From: Alphaproteobacteria bacterium
GTDB lineage: Bacteria; Pseudomonadota; Alphaproteobacteria; Sphingomonadales; Sphingomonadaceae
Length of the DNA: 64,000 bases
Direction of reading: 5' to 3'
Assembly: GCA_005883305.1 (NCBI GenBank)
Contig: VBAC01000001.1
Location: 372,001-436,000 of the forward strand
The position numbers were made by a program, and so were the translations under genes. Within the stretch, counting starts at the first letter, position 1. The number at the start of each line of letters is the position of its first letter. This document shows, one piece after another, positions 32,839 through 41,104 of this stretch. The notes beneath the pieces are model-generated. The model was given only the letters and a program-made list of their open reading frames with translations. It had not been told where the DNA came from and searched no databases.

Positions 32839-33468
32839 CTGAAACCGCATAGCGTTTATGTAATCGACGACGACCGGGACGTGCGCCGCTCCCTGAGCTT
32901 CATGCTCAGCGCCGCCGAGATCCATTCCCACCCCTTTGGCAGCGGCCTCGACTTCCTCGAGGCGCTTGGCGACCTCGAGCCGGGCTGCATATTGCTCGAC
33001 CTCAGGATGCCGCAAATGGACGGCTTCGCCGTGATGGAGGCGCTCGCCGAGCGCAAGATCGACTGGCCGGTGATCGTCATGACCGGCCATGGCGAGGTTC
33101 CGATCGCGGTCCGGGCAATGAAGCTCGGCGCTGTCGATTTCGTCGAGAAGCCCTTTTCCGAGCAGTCTCTGCTGGCCTGCTTTACCCAGGCCTTCGCGAT
33201 CCTCAAGGAGCGCGAGGAGGCGAGCCGCCGCCAGCGCAAGGCTCACGGACGAGCCGCTTTGCTGACCGGGCGCGAGCGCGAGGTGCTTCAGAATTTGCTC
33301 GCCGGCCTTTCCAACAAGGAAATCGCCCAGTCGCTCGGCATCTCGCTGCGCACCGTCGAGATGCACCGCGGCAACATGATGGACCGGCTCCAGGCGTCCA
33401 GCCTCGCCGAGGCTTTGACGATCGCCCTCGAAGCGGGGATCGGGCCGGTCCAGAGCAAGGCCGCTTAG
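32839..33468 (+). CDS. FixJ-family response regulator, apparent CTG start
   Basis: 209 residues if it starts at CTG 32839, which has AAGGA seven bases upstream. The frame is closed by TGA at 32806, and no ATG, GTG or TTG lies between. Starting at the next candidate, GTG 32881, would delete the acidic VIDDDRDV pocket and inactivate the receiver. Receiver domain: VIDDDRDVRRSLSFML, phospho-acceptor aspartate 54 in LLDLRMPQMDG, VIVMTGHGEVPIAVRAM, lysine in FVEKPF. LuxR-type DNA-binding domain: LTGREREVLQNLLAGLSNKEIA. It should be phosphorylated by the adjacent PAS kinase. Confidence 0.93.
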   Translation: MKPHSVYVIDDDRDVRRSLSFMLSAAEIHSHPFGSGLDFLEALGDLEPGCILLDLRMPQMDGFAVMEALAERKIDWPVIVMTGHGEVPIAVRAMKLGAVDFVEKPFSEQSLLACFTQAFAILKEREEASRRQRKAHGRAALLTGREREVLQNLLAGLSNKEIAQSLGISLRTVEMHRGNMMDRLQASSLAEALTIALEAGIGPVQSKAA

Positions 33469-33480
33469 GACACCCGCCGC

Positions 33481-35415
33481 GTGAAGCCCGCTTTCTCCGG
33501 CGCCGACGATCGTATCGCGGCGTTGGAGGAGGAGCTCGCCCGCCTTCGGGAGAGCGAGAAGATGTACCGAACGGCCGTCGAGTTGAGCGGCCGAATGGTA
33601 TGGGCGGCGGACGAGAAGGGCGCGCTGACGGTGATGCGCGAACCTTTTTCGGTCGTGACGGGCCTTGGGACGAACGAGGCGCTCGGCGAGGGGTGGCTCG
33701 ACATCGTCCACCCGCGTGAGAAGGCCCGCGTAAGGGGGGCCTGGCGCGAGGCGGTCGAAAACGGGGCGACGTTCAATGCCGAATTTCGGGCGCGCACCCG
33801 CGACGGCTATCGGATCATGCGCTCGCGTGCGGTGCCCATAAGAGACGGCGATCGCGTAATAGGCTGGTCCGGCACCACCCAGGACGTCGAGGAAGAGTCG
33901 GCGGCGGCGGTGGCGCGGCGAGCGGCGGAGGAGAGGCTTCGCGAGAGCGAGGAGCTGCATCGCTTCACGCTCGAGCTCAGCAAGCAGATCGTCTGGACGG
34001 TCGACGAGCACGGCCGCCTGCTCACGATCAGCCCCCGCTTCCGGGAGCTCAGCGGGCTCGACGAGGACACGCCGCTCGACCAGGCGATCCACCCGGAGGA
34101 TCGCCCCATGGTTCTGGCCTTGTGGGCACAATCATCCGCGAGCGGAGAGCCCTATCGGGTCAAATACCGGCTGCGCATGGCGGACGGGAGCTATCGCCAC
34201 ATGCAGGCGCGCGCCGCGCCACGCCGGGATTCGAGCGGCCGGATCGTCCGATGGTACGGAACGCTCGAGGACGTCCACCTCCAGCACGAGGCCGATTTCG
34301 CCCGCAAGGATGTCGAGGAACGCTTCCGCCTCGCCGCCCAGGCGACCAACGACGCGGTCTGGGACCATGATTTCGTCGCCAAGACCATCGACTGGAGCGA
34401 CAATGCGGCGGAGATTCTCGGAATCAAGAAGCAGCGGCTGGGCCGGACTCCTTCGTCCTGGTGGGACGAGCGGATCCATCCGGACGAGAAATTGAGCCTG
34501 CTGCACAGCCTTTCCGAGGCGGTGAGGGGGAATGCGCGGCGCTGGTCGGGGACCTATCGTTTCCGCCGCGACGACGGCAGCTATGCCGACGTCCTCGATC
34601 GCGGCTTCATCATCCGCGATGCCGACGGCCGCGCCGTGCGGGCCGTCGGAGCGATGGCGGACCTCACCGAACGGCACCGCGCCGAGGCGGAGATCCGCCG
34701 GATGCAGGCGGAGCTGATCCAGGTTTCGCGCCAGCGGGCGATGGGGGCGCTCGCCTCGACCCTCGCCCACGAGCTCAACCAGCCGCTCGCCGCGCTCGCC
34801 AATTACGTCACCGGCTCGAAGCGCCTCGCGGAGAATCCGCGGATCCCGCGCGGCGTTCTGGTCGACGCGCTGGACGGCGCCGAGCAGGCCGCGCACCGCG
34901 CCGGCCAGATCCTGCGCCGGGTGCGCGAGCTGGTCGCTCGCGGTGAGGTCGAGGCGAAGGTCGAGCATCTGCCGCACCTGATCGAGGAAGCGTGCGAGCT
35001 CGCGTTCATCGAGACCGACGCGCTGAACATCGCCCACTGGCTCGATCTCGACGCCGACGCCCAATGGGTCCGCGCCGACCGTATCCAGATCCAGCAGGTG
35101 CTGATCAATCTGGTCCGCAACGCGATCGAGGCGATGGAAGGTCGAGGCGGGGAGATCGTCATATCGACCCGGGTCGAGGGGAAGATGATCGCCGTCGAGG
35201 TGGCGGACACCGGCGGCGGCATTCCCGCCGAGCAAATCGACCGGCTGTTCTCGGAGTTCATGACCACCAAGCCCGAGGGCATGGGGCTCGGCCTGCCGAT
35301 CAGCCGGACGATCGTCGAGGCGCATGGCGGCAAGATCTGGGCGGCCAATCGCCCGGGCGGAGGGGCGAGCTTCTCCTTCACCATTCCGCGCGAACGCGAG
35401 CCGGTCGCCGGCTGA
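33481..35415 (+). CDS. Soluble PAS-PAS-PAS sensor histidine kinase (FixL-like)
   Basis: 644 residues, GTG start twelve bases after the FixJ-type gene. There are no membrane segments. After a short coiled coil come three PAS/PAC modules (about 25-150, 155-275 and 283-405), each with the PAC W-G-T ending (IGWSGTTQDVEEE, VRWYGTLEDVH, VRAVGAMADLTERH). The kinase core has LAHELNQPLAALANY (phospho-histidine about 430) and an ATPase domain (NLVRNAIEAME, VADTGGGIPAEQID, GMGLGLPISRTIV). FixL senses oxygen by PAS heme; I cannot see a heme-ligand signature, so the signal is unknown. Partner: the upstream response regulator. Confidence 0.93.
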   Translation: MKPAFSGADDRIAALEEELARLRESEKMYRTAVELSGRMVWAADEKGALTVMREPFSVVTGLGTNEALGEGWLDIVHPREKARVRGAWREAVENGATFNAEFRARTRDGYRIMRSRAVPIRDGDRVIGWSGTTQDVEEESAAAVARRAAEERLRESEELHRFTLELSKQIVWTVDEHGRLLTISPRFRELSGLDEDTPLDQAIHPEDRPMVLALWAQSSASGEPYRVKYRLRMADGSYRHMQARAAPRRDSSGRIVRWYGTLEDVHLQHEADFARKDVEERFRLAAQATNDAVWDHDFVAKTIDWSDNAAEILGIKKQRLGRTPSSWWDERIHPDEKLSLLHSLSEAVRGNARRWSGTYRFRRDDGSYADVLDRGFIIRDADGRAVRAVGAMADLTERHRAEAEIRRMQAELIQVSRQRAMGALASTLAHELNQPLAALANYVTGSKRLAENPRIPRGVLVDALDGAEQAAHRAGQILRRVRELVARGEVEAKVEHLPHLIEEACELAFIETDALNIAHWLDLDADAQWVRADRIQIQQVLINLVRNAIEAMEGRGGEIVISTRVEGKMIAVEVADTGGGIPAEQIDRLFSEFMTTKPEGMGLGLPISRTIVEAHGGKIWAANRPGGGASFSFTIPREREPVAG

Positions 35416-35470
35416 GGCCATTTCAAAGGCGCCCGAGCGTCACTATCTCCACCCGTGAAGGAGATTGCTC

Positions 35471-36016
35471 ATGGCCGTTGAACAGGCGATTCTTGCCGGC
35501 GGATGCTTCTGGTGCACCGAGGCGGTGTTCAAGGACCTCATCGGCGTGTCGGGGGTGGAGAGCGGCTATGTCGGCGGGCATCTCGACTCGCCGACCTACA
35601 AGCAGGTCTGCGGCGGCGATACCGGCCATGCTGAGGCGATCCGCGTGACCTTCGATCCCGAGCGCATCTCCTACGACGACCTCCTCGACGTCCATTTCGC
35701 GACTCACGATCCGACCCAGCTCAACCGCCAGGGCAACGATGTCGGAACGCAATATCGCTCGGCCATCTTCCCGCTTTCGCCGGCTCAGGAAGAAGCGGCG
35801 CGACGCGGCATCGAGCGCGCGGCGGAAAGCTGGCCGGCGCCGATCGTCACCACGATCGAGCAACCGGGCCGATGGTGGCCGGCGGAGGATTATCACCAGG
35901 ATTATTGGGAAGGCGAAGGCCAGCGCAATCCCTATTGCCTGGCCGTGATCCCGCCCAAGCTGCAGAAACTGCGGAAGGGTTTCGCGGAGCGGCTGAAGCA
36001 GGCGCCGGCCGGCTAG
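35471..36016 (+). CDS. msrA: Peptide methionine sulfoxide reductase MsrA
   Basis: 181 residues from the ATG at 35471 (GAAGGAGA upstream). The active site [11 protein letters not shown] and the rest of the family pattern ([29 protein letters not shown], split here by position, and [16 protein letters not shown]) are complete. It reduces methionine-S-sulfoxide using thioredoxin. The C-terminal RNPYC cysteine could act in recycling. It is downstream of the FixLJ-type pair, but any regulatory link is speculation. Confidence 0.96.
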   Translation: MAVEQAILAGGCFWCTEAVFKDLIGVSGVESGYVGGHLDSPTYKQVCGGDTGHAEAIRVTFDPERISYDDLLDVHFATHDPTQLNRQGNDVGTQYRSAIFPLSPAQEEAARRGIERAAESWPAPIVTTIEQPGRWWPAEDYHQDYWEGEGQRNPYCLAVIPPKLQKLRKGFAERLKQAPAG

Positions 36017-36072
36017 GGTCCGTACTCAATTGGCTAGTTTCCATTTTGAGCGAATTTGCTCGCAATTTCAGA

Positions 36073-36202
36073 GTCATCCCGGCGAAGGCCGGGACCCATG
36101 AACACCGATCGTCCATGAGAACCGATCGTCCATGAGAGGCGACGCCAACGAGTCCACCTCTCGCAGTCCGAGTTCATGGATCCCGGCCTTCGCCGGGATG
36201 AC
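36073..36202. repeat. Palindromic intergenic repeat (class A)
   Basis: Arms GTCATCCCGGCGAAGGCCGG (from 36073) and CCGGCCTTCGCCGGGATGAC (to 36202) are perfect reverse complements. The middle holds two direct copies of ACCGATCGTCCATGAGA (about 36105 and 36121). It lies in the gap between convergent msrA and the Sua5 gene. Confidence 0.85.
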
Positions 36203-36250
36203 TCCTTTTGGCAGGCGGCGGCGAAGCCATAGCCGATTGAGTCGTACCCC

Positions 36251-37171
36251 CTAGCGCGGGGCCGCGGCGCGGCGCAGGCGGTCGTTGATCGCGGCGCCGA
36301 GGCCTTCTTCGGGAAGTGGAGCGACGGCGATCCGGGCGGCGGCGGACGCCTCGGCCTCGTGGAGCCTTTCGAACAGGTTAGCGGCCGCCTCGACGAGGTT
36401 GCCGTTCGCGCTCAGGGTGGAGTCGCCGGAAACGTCGCCAAAGCCGATCAGCCATTCGTCCGCCCCCGCCTCTTCCGCGTTGAGGCGCAGCGGCTTCGAC
36501 GGCGCATAGTGGCTGGCGAGCTGGCCGGGGGCCTCGACGCCGCCGCCAGCCCGGAGGTCGAGACCGAGGTCGATCGGGCCGGGGCGGAGCAGGCGCAGGG
36601 CGCCGCCCGTCGCGGCGACGATTGTGGATTCCAGGCCGTGCGCGGTGGCGCCGCCGTCGACGATGAGGGGAATCCGGCCGCCGAGGCTGGCGAGGACGTG
36701 GGGCGCGCGGGTCGGGCTGATTCGTCCGCTGGCGTTGGCGGAAGGCGCGGCCAAGGGCCTTCCAGTCCTCGCCAGCAGGTCGCGCATCGCCGGGTGGGCC
36801 GGCGCACGCAGAGCGATCGTCGGCAAGCCGGCGGTGACGAGGGAGGCGATGCGCGCATTCTCGCGGAGAGGAACCACCAAGGTCAGCGGGCCTGGCCAGT
36901 GGCGTTCGGCGAGCGCCTCGGCCTGCGCGTCGAGGCGGCCGATCTTCCGCGCCTCGTCCAGGCCGGGGACGTGAACGATGAGCGGGTTGAAGCTCGGCCT
37001 TCCCTTGGCCTCGTAGATTCGCGCCACGGCTTCGCCATGGGTCGCGTCGGCGGCGAGGCCGTAGACCGTCTCGGTCGGCATCGCCACGATTTGGCCGGTG
37101 GCGATCAAGGCCGCGGCCTCGGCGATTGCCTCGGGTCCGTAAGGCAGGACGCGTGTCTGTTGCGCGCTCAC
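36251..37171 (-). CDS. L-threonylcarbamoyladenylate synthase (Sua5 type)
   Basis: 306 residues, GTG start at 37171. The YrdC/TsaC core is clear: IVAMPTETVYGLAADATHGEAV, KGRPSFNPLIVHV, PGPLTLVVPL, IALRAPAHPAMRDLL, RPLAAPSANASGRISPT; a C-terminal Sua5 domain follows (ASHYAPSKPLRLN). It makes threonylcarbamoyl-AMP, the precursor of t6A37 in tRNAs reading ANN codons. Divergently transcribed from the acyl-CoA dehydrogenase gene with 52 bases between. Confidence 0.94.
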   Translation of the reverse strand: MSAQQTRVLPYGPEAIAEAAALIATGQIVAMPTETVYGLAADATHGEAVARIYEAKGRPSFNPLIVHVPGLDEARKIGRLDAQAEALAERHWPGPLTLVVPLRENARIASLVTAGLPTIALRAPAHPAMRDLLARTGRPLAAPSANASGRISPTRAPHVLASLGGRIPLIVDGGATAHGLESTIVAATGGALRLLRPGPIDLGLDLRAGGGVEAPGQLASHYAPSKPLRLNAEEAGADEWLIGFGDVSGDSTLSANGNLVEAAANLFERLHEAEASAAARIAVAPLPEEGLGAAINDRLRRAAAPR

Positions 37172-37223
37172 CGGGCGGGGCTATAGCGCCCGTTCCGCCG
37201 ACGCAACATTACGAAAGCCCGCC

Positions 37224-38900
37224 ATGAGCTACGTTCCTCCGATCGCCGAGCAGATGCTCGTGCTCGACACCGCCGCCGGGATCGGCGACCTGATCGAGGA
37301 CCGCGATCTCGCCGCCGCGATCGTCGAGGGGGCCGGCGCGTTCGCCGCAGGCACGTTCGCGCCGCTCAATCGAATAGGCGACGAGGTCGGGGCGAAATGG
37401 ACGCCCGAGGGCGTGACCATGCCGGAGGGATTCGCCCGCGCCTACCGCGCCTATGTCGAGGGCGGCTGGGGCTCGCTCGCGGGACCGGAGGCACATGGCG
37501 GCCAGGGGCTGCCGCTGACTTTGGCGACGGTGGTTCTCGAGGATCTCGGCTCGGCCAATATGGGCTTCTCGCTGTGCATGATGCTGACGCCCGGAACGGT
37601 CGAGGCGCTCAAGCATCACGGCACGAGCGCTCTTCGGGAAGCCTGGATGCCCAAGCTGATCAGCGGCGAATGGACCGGGACGATGAACCTGACCGAGCCG
37701 CAGGCGGGCTCCGACGTCGGCGCGCTCAAGACCCGCGCCGAGCCCGCGGGGGACGGCACCTACCGGATCACGGGGCAGAAGATCTTCATCACCTATGGCG
37801 AGCACGATTTGGCCGACAATATCGTCCACCTCGTTCTCGCCCGGCTGCCGGGCGCGCCGCAAGGCACCAGGGGCATCTCGCTGTTCCTGGTGCCCAAGAT
37901 CCTGCCCGACGGGAGCCGCAACGACCTTCGCTGCGTGTCGATCGAGCACAAGCTCGGGATTCACGCCTCGCCGACCTGCGTCATGGCCTATGGCGACGAG
38001 GGCGGCGCGACCGGATGGCTCGTCGGCGAGGAGAATAAGGGCATGGCGGCGATGTTCACGATGATGAACAACGCCCGCCTCAACGTCGGCCTTCAGGGCG
38101 TGTCGATAGCCGAACGGGCGACCCAGCAGGCGGTCGCCTATGCGCGGGAACGGATGCAGGGAAGCCGCGAGGGCCGGCCGGCCAGGATCATCGAGTTTCC
38201 CGACGTGCGGCGCATGATGCTGAGGATGAAAGCGCTGACCCAGGCAGCGCGCGCGCTCGCTTATTGCTGCGCCGGGCAGACCGACCGCGCCGAGCGCGGC
38301 GACGACGCCGCGCGGGCGCGGGCGGACCTGCTGACTCCGCTGGTCAAGGCCTATGGCACCGATGTCGGCGTCGAGGTCGCAAGCCTCGGAGTCCAGATCC
38401 ACGGGGGCATGGGCTATATCGAGGAGACCGGCGCCGCCCAGCATTACCGCGATGCGCGAATCTCGCCGATCTACGAGGGCACCAACGGAATCCAGGCGGC
38501 GGATCTGGTCGGCCGCAAGCTGGGCATGGAGGGCGGCGAGGTTCTTGCTCGATTGCTCGCCGATATCCGGGCCGAGGTGGCGGGAGAGGCGGCGCTGCTG
38601 GCGCTGGTCGATTCGTGCGAGGAGGTCGCGCAGCGGCTGCTGGATTCCGGGCCGGACGACCGGCTGGCCGCTTCCTACCCCTTCCTGACGATGCTTTCGG
38701 TCGCGGTTTGCGGCTGGCTGCTGGCGCGGCAGGAGGCGGCGCTCGCGGAGGAAAGCGAGTCTCCTTTCAAGGCGATGAAGCTCGCCTCGATCCGCTTCTA
38801 TCTCGACCAGATCGTGCCCGAGGCGGCGGGCCTCGCCGCGGCTGCGAGCGCGCCAGCGGCGGCGCTCTACGGGATCGGCGAGGAGGAATTCGCGGCCTAG
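37224..38900 (+). CDS. Acyl-CoA dehydrogenase
   Basis: 558 residues, longer than the 380-residue short-chain type, like the long form with an extra C-terminal domain. Marks: AGPEAHGGQGLPLTLATVV, MNLTEPQAGSDVGALKTRA (FAD/substrate loop), CVSIEHKLGIHASPTCVM, MAAMFTMMNNARLNVGLQGV, and QIHGGMGYIEETGAAQHYRD with the ARISPIYEGTNGIQA end. It catalyses FAD-dependent alpha-beta oxidation of acyl-CoA; chain length cannot be told. Its stop codon TAG overlaps the stop of the convergent gene in CTAG. Confidence 0.94.
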   Translation: MSYVPPIAEQMLVLDTAAGIGDLIEDRDLAAAIVEGAGAFAAGTFAPLNRIGDEVGAKWTPEGVTMPEGFARAYRAYVEGGWGSLAGPEAHGGQGLPLTLATVVLEDLGSANMGFSLCMMLTPGTVEALKHHGTSALREAWMPKLISGEWTGTMNLTEPQAGSDVGALKTRAEPAGDGTYRITGQKIFITYGEHDLADNIVHLVLARLPGAPQGTRGISLFLVPKILPDGSRNDLRCVSIEHKLGIHASPTCVMAYGDEGGATGWLVGEENKGMAAMFTMMNNARLNVGLQGVSIAERATQQAVAYARERMQGSREGRPARIIEFPDVRRMMLRMKALTQAARALAYCCAGQTDRAERGDDAARARADLLTPLVKAYGTDVGVEVASLGVQIHGGMGYIEETGAAQHYRDARISPIYEGTNGIQAADLVGRKLGMEGGEVLARLLADIRAEVAGEAALLALVDSCEEVAQRLLDSGPDDRLAASYPFLTMLSVAVCGWLLARQEAALAEESESPFKAMKLASIRFYLDQIVPEAAGLAAAASAPAAALYGIGEEEFAA

Positions 38901-40018
38901 ATCCGCTGCGCCAGCGTGTGCGGGCGCTGGCCGACCGTCTTCCAGACGCGCGGGCCGAGATCGACCCGGAAGGCGCCCATTTTCTCGTTCTGCTCCAGCT
39001 CGCGGCCGACGACGTACGACTTGGAGGTCTGGCCGGTCTGCCCATCGCCCCAATCGTAGAGCGCGTTGACCGCGAGCATCGGGATGAACAGATATTTGTT
39101 CTCGAGCACCACGGCGCGCATCTCGTCGCGCGGCATTGCGACCTCGCCGCGGATGGCGCCGATCTGGCCGGCGGCGATGCCCGGCAGGTTGAGCTTGGTG
39201 GATTCGCGTCCCGCCGTGCGGAAGAAGGCGCCGATCTCCTGATCCTGCTGCTGGCCGGCGTTGAACATCTTCACGTCGATTCGAAGGTTGCGCGCCGCGC
39301 TCTCGCCGCTGTTCTCGATCTCGAGCTCGAAATGGACCACGGTCTCGTCGAGCGTCGCCGCCGCCTTCTCGGCCTTCAGCCTCAGCTCGAGCCAGGGGCG
39401 CGCCACCGGCTCGGGCGGGGGCGGTGCGGGGACCGGCGCGGCCGGGCGAGGCGCGGGCGGCGCGGCCTGCCCGGCGGCTTCGGCGATCAGCGCGCCGCGC
39501 CGGCGGCGGCGGAGAAGGAAGGCGAGGGCGAGCAGCAGCGCCGCAGCTGCTGGGATCGCATAGAGCCAGGGAAAGCCGCCGGTCGATTCCGCCGGCGGCG
39601 CAACCTCCGGGGCCGGAGCGGGCGGAGCGGCCTCGGGAAGCGTCGTCTCGGGAAGCGTCGGCGCCTGAGCGTCGGGCGCGGGCAGGGCGGCCGGCGGCTG
39701 GGCCTGCGGCTGGGACGGAGCCCGCTCTTGCGGCTGTGCCGGCCTTTCGGCGGCCGGGCGCGCCGGCGTGGCGGCCGCAGGACGCTCCGTGCGGCGCGTG
39801 GGCGCGGTCTGGGCCTGGTTGGAGGTGGCGGGCGGGGGCGCGGCGACGACCGGCGGCGGGGCCGGCTGGACCCGCTCGGGCTGAGGCCCGCTCGGAGTCA
39901 GCCGGAAGTCGCGCAGCTGCGGATTGCCGATCGTGTTGGTGTCCTGGGCGCCCGCGGCCGAAGCGGCGGCGGCGGCGAGGAGCGCTCCGGCCAGAAATGC
40001 TTTCATCGAAATCTTCAT
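38897..40018 (-). CDS. Secreted/anchored Pro-Ala-rich protein of unknown function
   Basis: 373 residues from the ATG at 40018; ATG 40006 is possible. A signal peptide ends near ASAAGAQ, then a long Pro/Ala/Gln-rich low-complexity region (about 45-150), one membrane segment (WLYAIPAAAALLLALAFLL) with a basic RRRRR stop, another Pro-rich linker, and a C-terminal beta-rich domain of about 170 residues (LELRLKAEKAAATLDETVVH, VHFELEIENSGESAARNLRI) that would be cytoplasmic if the signal is cleaved and exported first. No family recognised. The terminal four bases overlap the convergent acyl-CoA dehydrogenase gene. Confidence 0.75.
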   Translation of the reverse strand: MKISMKAFLAGALLAAAAASAAGAQDTNTIGNPQLRDFRLTPSGPQPERVQPAPPPVVAAPPPATSNQAQTAPTRRTERPAAATPARPAAERPAQPQERAPSQPQAQPPAALPAPDAQAPTLPETTLPEAAPPAPAPEVAPPAESTGGFPWLYAIPAAAALLLALAFLLRRRRRGALIAEAAGQAAPPAPRPAAPVPAPPPPEPVARPWLELRLKAEKAAATLDETVVHFELEIENSGESAARNLRIDVKMFNAGQQQDQEIGAFFRTAGRESTKLNLPGIAAGQIGAIRGEVAMPRDEMRAVVLENKYLFIPMLAVNALYDWGDGQTGQTSKSYVVGRELEQNEKMGAFRVDLGPRVWKTVGQRPHTLAQRI

Positions 40019-40326
40019 AAAACGCGGCCCCACCCGCTGCGAGCGCCGAACCCGCGCCCAGATAGGACGCAACGGGGAAAAATGTAATGGCGCGGCACTG
40101 TCCTGCCGCTGAACGGCGCGCCCGATGCGGCATATCGGCCACAGCGCCGGGCGATCCTACAAAAGATTTTTGTTCGCCAGCAAGGGCAAAGACTTAGCTT
40201 CTAAGTTGTTGGAAATGCGCGTTTCGTGCGCTTGCAACGGATGTCACGTTGCGTATATGTTCCAGCCGGCGCCGGCTCTTTCTCATCGTCCAACACGTAT
40301 CGGCCCGGCCGGGCCCGGCCGCCCGG
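40019..40326. other. Gene-free region with several small hairpins
   Basis: These 308 bases contain no supportable gene. Visible dyads are ACTTAG-CTT-CTAAGT (40192-40206), GCAACG-n7-CGTTGC (40234-40252), and the self-complementary GCCCGGCCGGGC around 40305-40316. A TTGCAA (40233) and TATATG (40254) pair might suggest a plus-strand promoter, but the 15-base spacing is short and no gene follows. A small RNA here cannot be ruled out. Confidence 0.4.
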
Positions 40327-40464
40327 TCAGGCGGAGGGAAGCGGCCCGACCTGGACGTCCGGCGCCGGAGCCATCAGGCCCGAGAGCGCCGCATGGCCAC
40401 CGAAAAACAGCGCCAATCCTCCGGCGAAGGACAGAAGGAAGGCGCGGGCCGGCTTTGTGCTCAC
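40327..40464 (-). CDS. 45-residue membrane peptide coupled to the GntR gene
   Basis: GTG at 40464 overlaps the GntR stop (GTGA), so it is translationally coupled. The peptide has a basic N-terminus (MSTKPARA), one membrane segment (FLLSFAGGLALFFGGHAAL, about 9-27) and a short Pro/Val tail. YtrA-type GntR repressors usually control a membrane or transport gene directly downstream, which fits the position. No family match by eye; it is shorter than most gene finders report. Confidence 0.5.
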   Translation of the reverse strand: MSTKPARAFLLSFAGGLALFFGGHAALSGLMAPAPDVQVGPLPSA

Positions 40465-40805
40465 GCAAGAGTTCTTTCGACAAGGTCTTCCACGTCCAGG
40501 CCGATGCGGCGGATGTGGGAGGCGATCCCCGGCCAGCGATGCTCGAGGAAGTCCTTGCGCTCCGTCTCGCGAAGCCGCTCGGCCGCCTGCGGGGCGACGA
40601 ACATGCCGACTCCGCGCTTGACCAGCACCAGCCCTTCCTCCTGGAAGGTCTGATAGGCCTTGGCGACGGTCAGCGGATTGGCGCCGTAATCGGCGGCGAG
40701 GCTGCGCACCGAAGGCAAGGCGTCGCCGTCGCGGACTCGGCCATCGAGGATCATCGCGGCGATGCTATCGCGCAGGCGCAGATAGACGGGGCGGTCTTCG
40801 TTCAT
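40461..40805 (-). CDS. GntR-family transcriptional regulator (YtrA-type)
   Basis: 114 residues from the ATG at 40805; the open frame continues upstream without coding character. Short GntR protein: a winged helix (PVYLRLRDSIAAMILDGRV, LPSVRSLAADYGANPLTVAKAYQTFQEEGLV) and only a stub C-terminal part, the YtrA pattern. Upstream, on the plus strand, AGTGTGCTAATACAGT (about 40814-40829) could be an operator. It is coupled to a 45-residue membrane peptide. Confidence 0.88.
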   Translation of the reverse strand: MNEDRPVYLRLRDSIAAMILDGRVRDGDALPSVRSLAADYGANPLTVAKAYQTFQEEGLVLVKRGVGMFVAPQAAERLRETERKDFLEHRWPGIASHIRRIGLDVEDLVERTLA

Positions 40806-40879
40806 GCCGTCATAGTGTGCTAATACAGTGGGGAGGTCAAGGGTTTTCCCATTGATCCCCCTCGGCACGAAAGAGGTGC

Positions 40880-40978
40880 CTACCTGCGGACGAGGTGGAT
40901 GATCAGCCCGATCCCGCCCGCGAAAAACATGGCAACCAGGGCAGCGATCAGCCAGTGCCATTGCGAAAAACCGCCCAT
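40880..40978 (-). CDS. 32-residue TatA-like membrane peptide
   Basis: ATG at 40978 with GAGGGA upstream; in-frame ATG at 41104 would add a region with no membrane or coding character. The peptide begins GGFSQWHWLIAAL and continues as one membrane helix ending HLVRR. The N-terminal S-x-W-H-W-L-I pattern is like TatA, but there is no amphipathic helix or acidic tail, so it is at most a fragment or a separate small membrane protein. Confidence 0.4.
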   Translation of the reverse strand: MGGFSQWHWLIAALVAMFFAGGIGLIIHLVRR

Positions 40979-41104
40979 TCGTTCCTCCCTCGTTTCCGCT
41001 CCCGTTCCGGGATTACACCCCTCAAGCAAAACGAGTCCACATTCCACTTGGGCGGGCTCCACGAGTAGGAGAGATCCAGCTTCCGCAAGAGCCGGTGACT
41101 TCAC

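Noticed and set aside
37209-40142. A 977-residue minus-strand frame and a 607-residue plus-strand frame over the same DNA
   Set aside because: They are shadows of the acyl-CoA dehydrogenase and the Pro-rich protein genes, both with coherent protein features.
40125-40823. A 232-residue plus-strand frame across the GntR gene
   Set aside because: It is antisense to the GntR regulator and its coupled peptide; no ribosome site and poor composition.
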